Of a stretch of DNA of 32,382 nt, positions 23,154 through 31,891 are shown piece by piece. Source of the DNA: Clostridiales bacterium (GTDB lineage Bacteria; Bacillota; Clostridia; Oscillospirales; Oscillospiraceae); contig DYCR01000012.1 of assembly GCA_019418025.1 (NCBI GenBank), positions 1 to 32,382 on the forward strand, given 5' to 3'. The translations under genes were made by a program, and so were the position numbers. Position 1 is the stretch's first letter. Every line of letters starts with the position of its first letter. The notes under the pieces are model-generated. The model was not told where the DNA came from and made no database searches. It worked only from the letters and a program-made list of their open reading frames with translations.

Positions 23154-23798
23154 ATGGTTGAACGTAAAGAAGTTTCGAAGTCTGTACTGAAGAGATTGCC
23201 AGGATATTTGACATATCTGAAAAATATGCCCGAGGATGCACCGATTCATATTTCTGCAACAGCGCTTGCCAATGCACTGGGGATGGGAGAGGTTCAGGTC
23301 CGAAAGGATCTGGCGTTGGTGTCTGACGGCGGCCGTCCCAAGATCGGCTACCTTCGTGAGAGCCTGATTGACGACATCGAGCAGTTTTTGGGCTATGACA
23401 ATACCACGGATGCGGTTTTGGTCGGTGCCGGAAAACTGGGACGTGCGCTTTTGGGATACGAAGGATTTGAGGAATACGGACTGAATATCCTTGCTGCCTT
23501 TGATGCAGATGAGGCAAAGATCGGTGACGATGAGTCCGGCAAGCCTGTGTATGCACTGGAAAAGCTGCCTGCCTTCTGCAAGAGCCACAAGATTTTGATG
23601 GGAATCATTACGGTCCCCGGGAATCGGGCTCAGGAGGTGTGCGATCTGATGATTGCCAATGGCATCAAGGGCATCTGGAATTTTGCTCCGGCCCATTTGG
23701 AGGCTCCTGCAAATATCCTGATCCAGACCCAGAATATGGCCACATCTCTTGCGGTGCTGAGTATGCATCTGCAAGCACAGATGAAATCGAAGGATTAA
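23154..23798 (+). CDS. rex: Redox-sensing transcriptional repressor Rex
   Basis: 214 residues, full length. Rex binds DNA when NADH/NAD+ is low and represses fermentation and respiration genes. The N-terminal winged helix contains RLPGYLTYLKNM, ISATALANALGMGEVQVRKDLA and the basic wing GRPKIGY. The Rossmann fold begins DAVLVGAGKLGRALLGY (GxGxxG), and the C-terminal helix is NMATSLAVLSMHLQ. ATG 23154 is used although AGGAGG lies 12 bases upstream, longer than usual; no better start exists in frame before the family N-terminus (an ATG at 23130 would extend it). A terminator follows. Confidence 0.95.
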   Translation: MVERKEVSKSVLKRLPGYLTYLKNMPEDAPIHISATALANALGMGEVQVRKDLALVSDGGRPKIGYLRESLIDDIEQFLGYDNTTDAVLVGAGKLGRALLGYEGFEEYGLNILAAFDADEAKIGDDESGKPVYALEKLPAFCKSHKILMGIITVPGNRAQEVCDLMIANGIKGIWNFAPAHLEAPANILIQTQNMATSLAVLSMHLQAQMKSKD

Positions 23799-23800
23799 CA

Positions 23801-23835
23801 AAAAATGCACAGCTTCTTGCTGTGCATTTTTTATT
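23801..23835. terminator. Terminator after rex (works on both strands)
   Basis: AAAAATGCACAGC (23801-23813) and GCTGTGCATTTTT (from 23819) with a 5-base loop. T runs on both strands, so it may also end gltX transcripts coming from the right. Confidence 0.93.
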
Positions 23836-23841
23836 AGGAGA

Positions 23842-23872
23842 CGGCTCCCTGAGTAGGGAGCCGCTTTTGTTT
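23842..23872 (+). terminator. Second hairpin between rex and gltX
   Basis: CGGCTCCCT (23842-23850) and AGGGAGCCG (23855-23863) around GAGT, then CTTTTGTTT. It overlaps the very end of gltX and may back up the rex terminator. Confidence 0.6.
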
Positions 23873-25514
23873 ACAGGGTATCAATGGCATGCTGCACACG
23901 TGCGACAGTTCTGTCATAACCCAAAATTTGGGTCACCGTATACAGGTCGGGAGAGTTGGTTTTTCCGGTGATCGCCAGACGGATCATGGTGGATACATCA
24001 GCAACGGTCCCGGGGAAGGCGCTGGGATCTGCCTTGTAGGCCTTCATATCCGTGGTGAAGCCGATTTCCTCGGTGATGGCTTTTACCTTATTGAACCAAG
24101 TGTTGGAGTCATCCTGAAAATCGTATCCTGAAAGGTATTTTTCCAAAACGTTCTTCACAACAGAGGTGGGGAACTTTTCGTCAAATACGGGATCTTGCAG
24201 ATAAGTGTCGTAGAAAAATCCCATATAGGGCTTTGCTTCTTTCCATGTAGCCAAATCCTTGCGGGGCTTCTTTCCGCCGCGGCCGATGGCAAGGATAGAC
24301 TTTGCATAGTCCGGGTCAGACTTCAGCTCCTTTGCAAATTCGGGATCGAATTCCTCGGCATACTCCACCAAAAGTGTATAGACAAGCTCGGCATCCATTT
24401 TCGCAATTTCGTTTTTGGACACATCGCAGAGCTTTGCGTAGTCAAACAAATTGCCTGCCGGGTTCAGCTTTTTCGGCGAGAATTTGAAATCCGTGGAGGG
24501 GGCTGTGGGATTTGCGCGCCGCCAGTCCTCGTAGTTGGAGTTTAGCAGTGTCATGATATATTCATACACAGCCTCAACAGGGAAGCCCTCTGCCTTATAG
24601 TAGGTCAATGCAAGCTCGGGATCCTTTCTTTTTGACAGCTTCCGCTTGGAGGTTCCGTCCATTTTCATCAGCGGTCCGATATGGACATATTTGGGCAGCT
24701 TGAAGCCAAGAGCCTTGAACAGCTGAATGTGGAAAGGCAGCGTCGGGAGCCACTCGTCACCGCGGACAACATGAGTGGTGCGCATCAGGTGGTCATCAAC
24801 GGCGTGTGCAAAGTGATAGGTCGGGATTCCGTCGGATTTCAGCAGAACGTGATCCACGTCGTTTTCGGTGATGGTCAATTCGCCCTTAACCAGATCATTG
24901 AATTTGAACTGATTGGAAATGCTGCCTGTGGAACGAAAACGCAGGACCCAAGGATTGCCGGCATCCAGCTGAGCCTGAATCTCTTCAAGGGAGCGGTCCC
25001 GCCACATGGCGTATTTTCCATAGTAGCCGGTGGTCTCTTTGTTTGCCTCCTGCTTTTCACGCATGGCGGTCAATTCTTCCTCGGTGCAGAAACAGGGGTA
25101 TGCCATGCCGTCAAGGACAAGCTTTTTTGCATAAACGTGATAGATGTCTGCTCTCTGGCGCTGACGGTAAGGGCCGTATGCGCCGTTATCCCCGTCAATG
25201 GTTGCACCTTCATCAAATTGGATGCCATAGTGCTTCAGCGTGTCGATCAGGACCTCGACGGCACCGGGGACCTCGCGCTTTGCATCGGTATCCTCGACCC
25301 GCAGAAACAGGACGCCGCCGGACTGGTGGGCCATCCGCTCGGATGTAAGCCCCTGAACCAGATTGCCCAGATGGACAAAACCGGTGGGGGAGGGAGCCAT
25401 GCGGGTGATCACGGCGCCTTCGGGAGCGTTCCGGACGGGGAAGCGCTGCTCCAGCTGCTCAGGAGTCTCGGTGGTATTTGGGAAAAGCAGATTAGCAAGT
25501 GTACATGTATCCAT
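23871..25514 (-). CDS. gltX: Glutamate--tRNA ligase
   Basis: 547 residues, class I synthetase that charges tRNA-Glu (and often tRNA-Gln in bacteria lacking GlnRS). The HIGH motif is in APSPTGFVHLGNL (HLGN, residues 48-51) and the KMSKS equivalent is KLSKR (292-296) in SKRKLSKRKDP. It belongs to the longer Clostridia-type GluRS (ordinary GluRS is about 470-490); the extra length is near the N-terminus (CTLANLLFPNTTETPEQL) and in the helical C-terminal half. ATG 25514 is chosen over 25520 because AGAGGT is 7 bases upstream of the former. Divergent from trpS with separate promoters. Confidence 0.94.
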   Translation of the reverse strand: MDTCTLANLLFPNTTETPEQLEQRFPVRNAPEGAVITRMAPSPTGFVHLGNLVQGLTSERMAHQSGGVLFLRVEDTDAKREVPGAVEVLIDTLKHYGIQFDEGATIDGDNGAYGPYRQRQRADIYHVYAKKLVLDGMAYPCFCTEEELTAMREKQEANKETTGYYGKYAMWRDRSLEEIQAQLDAGNPWVLRFRSTGSISNQFKFNDLVKGELTITENDVDHVLLKSDGIPTYHFAHAVDDHLMRTTHVVRGDEWLPTLPFHIQLFKALGFKLPKYVHIGPLMKMDGTSKRKLSKRKDPELALTYYKAEGFPVEAVYEYIMTLLNSNYEDWRRANPTAPSTDFKFSPKKLNPAGNLFDYAKLCDVSKNEIAKMDAELVYTLLVEYAEEFDPEFAKELKSDPDYAKSILAIGRGGKKPRKDLATWKEAKPYMGFFYDTYLQDPVFDEKFPTSVVKNVLEKYLSGYDFQDDSNTWFNKVKAITEEIGFTTDMKAYKADPSAFPGTVADVSTMIRLAITGKTNSPDLYTVTQILGYDRTVARVQHAIDTL

Positions 25515-25546
25515 TTGCATTACCTCTATATAAAAATGTTTTTAGT

Positions 25547-25575
25547 ATTATAACACAGATATGGGAATGAATCAA
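25547..25575 (-). promoter_or_regulatory. Promoter of gltX
   Basis: Read leftwards: TTGATT (25575-25570), 17 bp spacer, TATAAT (25552-25547). Confidence 0.85.
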
Positions 25576-25635
25576 TTGTAATGGTGCTGATTGCACCTAT
25601 TTTTGGCAGAGTGTGTATCGATTTATAAGTAAAGC

Positions 25636-25663
25636 TTGCATTTTTCGCATGTTGTGGTATAAT
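25636..25663 (+). promoter_or_regulatory. Promoter of trpS
   Basis: TTGCAT (25636-25641), 16 bp spacer, TATAAT (25658-25663). The leader to the ATG is only about 50 bases, too short for a T-box. Confidence 0.8.
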
Positions 25664-25718
25664 ATTTTGGTTAATGACATCCAATCCTGTAAAATTTGTG
25701 GGAGAGAGAGGAATTGTT

Positions 25719-26729
25719 ATGCAAGAAACAGTAGCAGTCAAAAAGCGTATGCTGTCCGGCATTCAGCCCAGTGGTGACCTGCATCTGGGCAACTATCTCG
25801 GGGCGATGAAGAACTGGATCGGCCTTGCGGACGAATTTGATTGTTTTTATTTTATGGCTGATATGCACACCATTACGGTCCGACAGACACCGGCGGATCT
25901 TCGCCGGCGAACTCTGGAGCAGATGGCGCAGTATATTGCCTGCGGTCTGGACCCGGAGAAAAATGTTCTGTTTGTCCAGAGTCATGTACATCAGCATGCT
26001 GAGCTTGCATGGGTATTGAATTGCTATACCATGTTCGGCGAACTGTCTCGGATGACACAATTCAAGGATAAATCCGCGAAAAATGCCGAAAATATCAATG
26101 GCGGTCTGTTCACATATCCGTCTCTAATGGCTGCCGATATCCTGCTGTATCAGGCGGATCTGGTCCCGGTGGGACACGACCAGAAGCAGCACTGTGAGCT
26201 GACCCGTGACATCGCCCAGCGTTTTAACGGCATTTACGGGAATGTCTTTAAGGTGCCTGAGCCGTATATCCCCAAGACAGGTGCGCGGATCATGAGCCTG
26301 AATGCGCCGGAATCCAAAATGTCCAAATCCATGCCGGATGGCTGTGTGTTTTTGATGGAAAAGCCGGAGGATATCCAGCGTAAGTTTAAGCGTGCAATCA
26401 CCGACTCTGATACGGAAAACTGCGTGCGTTTCGATCCTGAGAATAAACCCGGGGTTGCAAACCTGATGAGCATTTACTCTGCAGTGACCGGAAGAACCTT
26501 TGAGCAGATCGAGACGGAGTTTTCAGGCTGCGGCTACGGTGCGTTCAAGCCTGCTGTGGGTGAGGCTGTTATTGAGACCCTGCGCCCCATCCGTGAGGAG
26601 GCGACCCGTCTGCTGGCAGACAAGGCGTATTTGGAAGGTGTCTGTCGGAGCGGTGCCGAAAAGGCGGGTTACGTTGCAGAGAAAACACTGCGGAAGGTTT
26701 ATAAAAAGGTAGGATTCCTGCCTAGATAA
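25719..26729 (+). CDS. trpS: Tryptophan--tRNA ligase
   Basis: 336 residues, class I synthetase. HIGH motif HLGN (22-25) in SGIQPSGDLHLGNY and KMSKS exact (200-204) in SKMSKSMP. The dimer and tryptophan-site motifs NCYTMFGELSRMTQFKDKS and YPSLMAADILLYQADLVPVGHDQ are present. ATG 25719 has AGAGG 7 bases upstream; the earlier in-frame ATG at 25674 would lie in the leader. It is transcribed from its own promoter and followed after 18 bases by the WecA-type gene. No T-box or trp-leader is seen, so regulation is probably constitutive. Confidence 0.96.
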   Translation: MQETVAVKKRMLSGIQPSGDLHLGNYLGAMKNWIGLADEFDCFYFMADMHTITVRQTPADLRRRTLEQMAQYIACGLDPEKNVLFVQSHVHQHAELAWVLNCYTMFGELSRMTQFKDKSAKNAENINGGLFTYPSLMAADILLYQADLVPVGHDQKQHCELTRDIAQRFNGIYGNVFKVPEPYIPKTGARIMSLNAPESKMSKSMPDGCVFLMEKPEDIQRKFKRAITDSDTENCVRFDPENKPGVANLMSIYSAVTGRTFEQIETEFSGCGYGAFKPAVGEAVIETLRPIREEATRLLADKAYLEGVCRSGAEKAGYVAEKTLRKVYKKVGFLPR

Positions 26730-26747
26730 AAAGACAAGAGGTATCTT

Positions 26748-27845
26748 ATGATGTATTTGTTGAGGCTCCCGGCCATTTGGAGACTGGTCCTTGCATTGGG
26801 AGTGTCTACACTTATTTCGTTTTTATCCACTCCGGTTGTCAAAAAAATGGCTTATAAGGTCGGCGCGATCGATGTGCCGAAGGATGAACGAAGGATGCAT
26901 GACCACCCAATTCCCAGAATGGGCGGTTTGGCAATTGCGTTGGCATTTTTGCTTACGGTATTTTTGTTTGCAGAAATAGACCACGAGATGCAGGGGATTC
27001 TGCTTGGTGCAATCATGATTCTGGTGCTGGGTATTGTCGACGACTGTCTGACTCTGCGAGCCATGCCCAAGTTTATCATTCAGATCGCAGCTGCGATCGT
27101 GGTCGTGGCCCATGGCTGCACGGTCCGTTATCTGACCAATCCGTTTTCAACGGTTCCCGGTGCGACACTGGATCTTGGATTTCTGGCTGCCCCGTTCACG
27201 GTGCTGTGGATCGTGACGATGACCAATGCGGTCAATTTCATCGATGGACTGGATGGTCTTGCAGTCGGTGTTTCCGGAATTTCCTGCCTGAGCATGTTGG
27301 TCATCGCACTGGTGGTATCGGAGCTGAATGTGGCGGTGATCATGGCGGCCCTTCTGGGGGCATGCGTCGGTTTTATTCCCTATAACTTCAATCCGGCAAA
27401 AATCTTTATGGGCGATACCGGTTCTACATTTTTAGGGTTCATCCTTGCAACCATGTCCATCCAAGGGCTGTTCAAGGTGTATGCCGTGGTGTCCTTTGTT
27501 GTCCCGTTTATCATTCTGGGAGTTCCGTTTTTTGACATTTGCTTTGCAATCGTTCGCAGATTGTGGCGGCATCAGAACCCAATGACGGCAGATCGCGGAC
27601 ATATCCATCATCGACTGATCGACATGGGCTTTTCTCAAAAGCAGAGTGTGGCGATCACCTATACGCTCACAGGCATCTTAGGGGTTGCGGCAGTTTTGCT
27701 GGCCAGCTCCGGCGGTGCCAAGAGTATGATCATCATCGGCACGATCATGGTGGTCAGTGTCCTTGGCTTCATGGTGATTTTCGGCCCAAAGCATGGGGCG
27801 GACTCAAAGGACAAGGATGGCAAGAAGAAAGAAAAAGTGAAATAA
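26748..27845 (+). CDS. Undecaprenyl-phosphate N-acetylglucosaminyl 1-phosphate transferase (MraY/WecA/TagO family)
   Basis: 365 residues with about 10-11 membrane segments. It attaches a sugar-1-phosphate from a UDP-sugar to undecaprenyl phosphate at the inner face of the membrane, starting wall teichoic acid or other surface glycan synthesis. Family motifs are all present: RRMHDHPIPRMGG, IVDDCLTLRAMPK (D98, D99), NAVNFIDGLDGLA (N163, D166, D169), FNPAKIFMGDTGS (D223) and the C-terminal RGHIHHRLIDMG. It ends in a basic cytoplasmic tail (KDKDGKKKEKVK). ATG 26748 has AAGAGG upstream. It lies just after trpS. MraY is less likely because the WecA-type HIHH motif is present. Confidence 0.92.
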   Translation: MMYLLRLPAIWRLVLALGVSTLISFLSTPVVKKMAYKVGAIDVPKDERRMHDHPIPRMGGLAIALAFLLTVFLFAEIDHEMQGILLGAIMILVLGIVDDCLTLRAMPKFIIQIAAAIVVVAHGCTVRYLTNPFSTVPGATLDLGFLAAPFTVLWIVTMTNAVNFIDGLDGLAVGVSGISCLSMLVIALVVSELNVAVIMAALLGACVGFIPYNFNPAKIFMGDTGSTFLGFILATMSIQGLFKVYAVVSFVVPFIILGVPFFDICFAIVRRLWRHQNPMTADRGHIHHRLIDMGFSQKQSVAITYTLTGILGVAAVLLASSGGAKSMIIIGTIMVVSVLGFMVIFGPKHGADSKDKDGKKKEKVK

Positions 27846-27900
27846 GTCTGAAGTCTGTAGTCCTGCGATCAGACAAACAGGCATATAAGAGATTGATACA

Positions 27901-27945
27901 CGCAGTCGGCTGTCTGGATGAAAGACAGTCGACTGCGGTTTTTTA
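27901..27945 (+). terminator. Terminator after the WecA-type gene
   Basis: CGCAGTCG-G-CTGTCT / AGACAG-T-CGACTGCG with a 7-base loop, then GTTTTTTATAT. Confidence 0.92.
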
Positions 27946-27973
27946 TATATCAATGCAGCCCCCATGATGTGTG

Positions 27974-28014
27974 AACAGCCCCAGATTGTACGGACAGTAC
28001 AATCTGGGGCTGTT
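27974..28014. terminator. Perfect 18 bp inverted repeat between convergent genes
   Basis: Arms 27974-27991 and 27997-28014 match exactly around a 5-base loop (18 of 18). Neither side has a good T tract, so termination is likely but not typical. It lies 24 bases past the end of the SLH/NlpC gene. Confidence 0.6.
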
Positions 28015-28038
28015 TCCATTTGATGGCTTTATGCCGGA

Positions 28039-29667
28039 TTACTCGATCACACGCTTGGCATCGAGGTATCGCTTTGCGTAGTAGGGTTCATCCAGATTGG
28101 AAATGATGACACCCGTAGATGGGGTGGATGCATGGATGATCTCGTTGTTTCCGATATAGATGCCGGCATGGCTGATGCCGGAGGGCTGGCCGTTTTCGGA
28201 GAAGAACACCAAATCGCCGGGGAGCAGATTGTTCCGGGAAACGGTCTTAGAGAGGCTGTTCCACTGGTTATCTGCACCAGGATTCAGGGTATAGCCGAAG
28301 TTTTTGTAAACGTAGTAGATGAAGCCGGAACAGTCAAAGCCGGTCTCGGGATCCTTGCCGCCGTAGACGTAGTCATAGCCAAGATACTGTTTTGCATAAG
28401 CAGCAACAGCTTCGCCTTTTTCCTTTGAGCTGTCCGAAGAGCCATCCCATGACGAAACAAACTGGTGGATCTTAAAGAAGATGCACAAAGCTTCCTGACA
28501 GACAATGTCATCGGTGGGATTCAGATACCCGTCAGAGTCACCTGCAAGCGCGCCGATGCTGATCAAAAGACGTGCAGGAGCTGCCGCATAACCGGCCAGC
28601 TTGCCGGAGTCATGGAATCTGGACAGGCTCACACTTTGATCGTCAGAATAATCATATCCGACAACATTCAAAAACTTTGCAGCAACCGTGAAGAAGTCCT
28701 GTCGGGTGATCGGATCGTTGGCTCCGAAAATTCCGTTTCCTTTTCCGCTGACCAGACCCAGACGATATGCATTCAGCACATCCAGATCATCGGTGTCGGT
28801 GAAGGGGTCCTCGGTGGGCTGTCCCAAGTCACTGTCTGACACCCCCATCAGCTGCTTATAGGCCAGCATCATGACCTTTGCCATATTGGTACGGGTGATG
28901 ATGCCGTTCATGGGAGTGCTGCGGACCTCATCCGGGATGAGTCCCATGTCCGACATTTTATGCACGGAGTCAGATGCCCAGTCGGAAAGACCGATAAATC
29001 CGGAAGGATCAGGAGCGGGGACATCAGGTTTTTGGTCTGGCTCGGGAGGATCGATCGAGAGAGCGTAGGCGTTGTGGAACATGATGAGTGCTTCCTGTGC
29101 AGCGGTAGTATCCTGCCACGACAGGGCATTTCCTGTGCCTGCCACAAGCCCCAGACCGACAGCCAATTGGGTACGCTCATATGCCCAGTCGGGCAGGGAA
29201 TCAGCATCGGTAAAGCGGGACAGGCTGGCCTTATCGCTGCTGCTCAGGGGATAGTCAGTCAAGTCGAGGAAGGTCACGACGATACAGAAAAATTCTGCAC
29301 GGGTGAGGGAAGCGTCCGGGCGGAAGGTTCCGTCTCCGTTACCGGCGATCAGGCCGATGGAGTAGGCTTTTTCGACATCCGGGTCAGTGGTATCGGTGAA
29401 GGGGTGTGAGTCCGGAAGGGATACCTCATTTCCGGTGGCCTTGGTGTATGCCAGCATGGCAACCCGTGCCATGTCCAGTCGGCTGATATCCAGACTGAGA
29501 TCGGCATCTGCCAGAGATTCGGGGATCAACCCCATGGAGTCCATGGCAGCAACCTTTTCGGCAGCCCAATCTGCCACACCGCTGTATGCATTGACCTTCG
29601 GTATTGCGGAAATGACCATCACGGAAACCAGTGCTGCTGATAATATTCGAGTCAGTTTGCTTTTCAT
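28039..29667 (-). CDS. Secreted SLH-repeat and NlpC/P60 peptidoglycan hydrolase
   Basis: 542 residues. A signal peptide (basic MKSKLTR, hydrophobic core, cut near VNA-YS around residue 27) leads to two blocks of S-layer-homology-like repeats (about 28-200 and 226-400), each with units such as DPDVEKAYSIGLIAGNGDG and ITRQDFFTVAAKFL. A proline/aspartate-rich linker (206-223) separates them. The C-terminal ~125 residues are an NlpC/P60 domain: catalytic C446 in GFDCSGF, H500 in SHAGIYIG and H512 in IIHAST. It likely cuts D-gamma-glutamyl or lysine/DAP crosslinks in the wall while SLH repeats anchor it to secondary cell-wall polymer. GGAGGG precedes ATG; the start overlaps the xth stop by ATGA. 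Confidence 0.93.
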   Translation of the reverse strand: MKSKLTRILSAALVSVMVISAIPKVNAYSGVADWAAEKVAAMDSMGLIPESLADADLSLDISRLDMARVAMLAYTKATGNEVSLPDSHPFTDTTDPDVEKAYSIGLIAGNGDGTFRPDASLTRAEFFCIVVTFLDLTDYPLSSSDKASLSRFTDADSLPDWAYERTQLAVGLGLVAGTGNALSWQDTTAAQEALIMFHNAYALSIDPPEPDQKPDVPAPDPSGFIGLSDWASDSVHKMSDMGLIPDEVRSTPMNGIITRTNMAKVMMLAYKQLMGVSDSDLGQPTEDPFTDTDDLDVLNAYRLGLVSGKGNGIFGANDPITRQDFFTVAAKFLNVVGYDYSDDQSVSLSRFHDSGKLAGYAAAPARLLISIGALAGDSDGYLNPTDDIVCQEALCIFFKIHQFVSSWDGSSDSSKEKGEAVAAYAKQYLGYDYVYGGKDPETGFDCSGFIYYVYKNFGYTLNPGADNQWNSLSKTVSRNNLLPGDLVFFSENGQPSGISHAGIYIGNNEIIHASTPSTGVIISNLDEPYYAKRYLDAKRVIE

Positions 29668-30431
29668 TCTCTGCCCTCCATGGTAATATCCAAGCCGACC
29701 GGGCAGTGATCGGAACCAAGGATCTCGTTATAAATGGGAGTGACCTGAATTCGATCGGCGATTCGATCCGATACGAGGAAGTAATCGATACGCCATCCGG
29801 CGTTGTTCTTTCGTGCGTTGAAGCGGTAGCTCCACCAAGAGTATGCACCGGTTACATCGGGATGCAGGTGGCGGAAGGTGTCTGTGAAGCCGGAGGCGAG
29901 AAGCTTTGTAAAGCTGTCACGCTCTTCGTCGGAAAAACCGGCATTGCCCTTGTTGGATGCGGGGTTTTTCAAATCGATTTCCTGATGCGCCACATTCAGA
30001 TCGCCGCAGATGATCACGGGTTTATGCTGATCCAGCTCCATGAGATAGGAGCGGAAGGCATCGTCCCATTGCAGCCGGTGGTCGATGCGGGCCAGACCCT
30101 GCTGCGCATTGGGCGTATAACAGGTAACCAAATAGAAATCAGGATATTCGGCGGTGATCAGGCGTCCTTCCGTGTCTAGCTCCGGTACGCCCACACCGTA
30201 TGTAACGGACATAGGCTGTTCCTTTGTGAACAGAGCCGTTCCGGAATAGCCCTTTTTCTCAGCAGAATTCCAATACTGATGATAGCCGGGCAGGTCCAAC
30301 TCGATCTGATCGGGCTGAAGCTTGGTTTCCTGCAAGCAGAAGCAGTCAGCATTGAGTGTCTCAAATACATCCATAAAGCCTTTTTGTACACAGGCTCTTA
30401 AACCATTTACGTTCCAAGAAATAAATCGCAT
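29664..30431 (-). CDS. xth: Exodeoxyribonuclease III
   Basis: 255 residues, the usual size for ExoIII/ExoA. It is an AP endonuclease and 3'-5' exonuclease in base excision repair. Key residues: N7 in SWNVNG, E35 in LQETKLQ, D144 and N146 in CGDLNVAH, D216 in GWRIDYF, D241-H242 in GSDHCPV. ATG 30431 is preceded by GGAAGGAGC, and further in-frame ATG codons upstream up to 30488 lie in the promoter. It runs with the SLH/NlpC gene as an operon, an unusual pairing of DNA repair with a wall hydrolase. Confidence 0.95.
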   Translation of the reverse strand: MRFISWNVNGLRACVQKGFMDVFETLNADCFCLQETKLQPDQIELDLPGYHQYWNSAEKKGYSGTALFTKEQPMSVTYGVGVPELDTEGRLITAEYPDFYLVTCYTPNAQQGLARIDHRLQWDDAFRSYLMELDQHKPVIICGDLNVAHQEIDLKNPASNKGNAGFSDEERDSFTKLLASGFTDTFRHLHPDVTGAYSWWSYRFNARKNNAGWRIDYFLVSDRIADRIQVTPIYNEILGSDHCPVGLDITMEGRE

Positions 30432-30459
30432 AATAGCTCCTTCCATGAATTTTTCCTGT

Positions 30460-30488
30460 ATTATATCAGATGATCGAATTTTTTTCAA
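30460..30488 (-). promoter_or_regulatory. Promoter of xth
   Basis: Read leftwards: TTGAAA (30488-30483), 17 bp spacer, TATAAT (30465-30460), close to the 5' end of the xth message. Confidence 0.85.
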
Positions 30489-30538
30489 GTGAAAAAAGTC
30501 AAAAAGTTACAAAGTGAAAACAAAAAATTTCTAAAAGT

Positions 30539-30566
30539 AACCCCGAAGAATTTCTTCTTCGGGGTT
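30539..30566 (-). terminator. Terminator after the GerMN lipoprotein gene
   Basis: AACCCCGAAGAA (30539-30550) and TTCTTCGGGGTT (30555-30566) pair fully around TTTC; read on the minus strand a T-rich run (ACTTTTAG...TTTTTTG) follows. Confidence 0.9.
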
Positions 30567-30571
30567 AAAGC

Positions 30572-31891
30572 TCAGGGGAGCCACTCTTGATTTGGTGTTG
30601 TTGGTAGGAAAAATTCAGCCAGATCACCCTGTGGGATCGTTCCGTTTACTGTGACATAGACCTGACTGATGTCGGGGAGTGCGCTCAGGGAGCATATCAC
30701 GCTCCTGACGGCATTCTGGACCATATTTTGGTTGCTGATGAATGCACTGCTGAAATCGACGTAGCAGATCGAGCCGGAAACGGTTACAGAGTTTACAGTG
30801 GTGTTTTTTGGAATGGGGGATTCAAAGTCGTTGATCGCTTCATAATTGATCAGCGCAGAGATCACCATCTCGGCTTTGGAGCTGCCGGCAGTCTGACGGA
30901 TTCTGGCAGGTACCTCGATCAGGTATTCGTTTATTCCGTTGATCAGATACAGCGATGCGTCGAATTCGTTGAGGCCGTTGCGCACCGGGCCGATAGCCCT
31001 GTGATCCCAAGCCATTGGCTCGGTGATGCTCAGTGATCGGTATTGCGTGACCAGATTGCCCTCTACATAAAATTGGACATACTCGATCTCCGGAAGCTGA
31101 GTCAGCGTGTTGACGACGCTCAGCAGGCTCAGACGCTGTGCCTGAGGGCTGCGCATTACTTTGTGGTCAAATTCTGAGGAGAAGTTGATCTTACAGATTT
31201 TGTTCTCGATGGAGGCACCCAAAAGCCGTGTCCCCTCCGGAAGGGGTGAGAGCAGCTCGGAATTTTTCGGTGGATTTTGCAGCTGATAGATCAGATGCTC
31301 CACAAGGTCGATATCCTCGGCGAGATTGACCGAGATCTCCTGCCCCACCAGATACCGCCGCTGGGCGTCGGAATAATAGACCATTACATCGGAGGTCAGC
31401 CGCTCCAACGCATCATCCACCAGCTGCATGCCGTTTTTAGATATGGTGATGGAATGCTCTCCGTTGAGCAGGGCGTTGCGTGTCTGGAAGTTGACCCTCT
31501 GGATGGGAAACAGCTCGGTGACGGTTTTTGTGAGGGCTGCGCATGCTATGGTCAAATCAACACCGGTCAGTTCTGCAAATTCCGGGCTCAGGATCAGAAT
31601 CAGTGTATCATCCATCTGCGTACACTTTTCAATGGTGGTATTTTTCGGAAAGGGGGATTCAAGGGAATCATCCAGCGGCCCCTGCAAGTACACCGCGATC
31701 AGATCCATGATATTGGTGTTTATTCCGTCTGTCTCCCGACGTTCTGCCTTGATGACACGGCTGTCCTCGGCAGAGAATTCACCGGTGGGCTTATAGTAAA
31801 AATTACCGGGATCTTTGATCGATGGAGCAGCGCATCCGACAAGCAGGATGATGGTGGCACAGATCAGTAAAAAGGAAAGGTGTTTTTTCAT
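30572..31891 (-). CDS. Lipoprotein with three GerMN-type domains
   Basis: 439 residues. The N-terminus is a lipoprotein signal with lipobox LVGC (Cys20). Three GerMN-like units can be recognised at about 65-135, 200-280 and 340-420. Each has a PLPEGT/PIPKNT-type turn (SPFPKNTTI, SPLPEGTRL, SPIPKNTTV), a short strand ending in INFSSEF or VDFSSAF, and a closing V-Q-F-Y-V or V-Y-V-T-V-N-G strand. GerMN domains occur in the sporulation/germination protein GerM and in LpqB. ATG 31891 has AAGGAGG 5-6 bases upstream and overlaps the histidine-kinase stop as ATGA. Its function may be to sense or help the kinase outside the membrane; this is inference. Confidence 0.87.
   Translation of the reverse strand: MKKHLSFLLICATIILLVGCAAPSIKDPGNFYYKPTGEFSAEDSRVIKAERRETDGINTNIMDLIAVYLQGPLDDSLESPFPKNTTIEKCTQMDDTLILILSPEFAELTGVDLTIACAALTKTVTELFPIQRVNFQTRNALLNGEHSITISKNGMQLVDDALERLTSDVMVYYSDAQRRYLVGQEISVNLAEDIDLVEHLIYQLQNPPKNSELLSPLPEGTRLLGASIENKICKINFSSEFDHKVMRSPQAQRLSLLSVVNTLTQLPEIEYVQFYVEGNLVTQYRSLSITEPMAWDHRAIGPVRNGLNEFDASLYLINGINEYLIEVPARIRQTAGSSKAEMVISALINYEAINDFESPIPKNTTVNSVTVSGSICYVDFSSAFISNQNMVQNAVRSVICSLSALPDISQVYVTVNGTIPQGDLAEFFLPTTPNQEWLP

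Noticed and set aside
24681..25553. 290-codon plus-strand open frame opposite gltX
   Set aside because: Antisense shadow of gltX; no start site signals of its own.
25620..25718. T-box leader upstream of trpS
   Set aside because: The leader after the promoter is only about 50 bases and lacks a T-box-like sequence or specifier hairpin.
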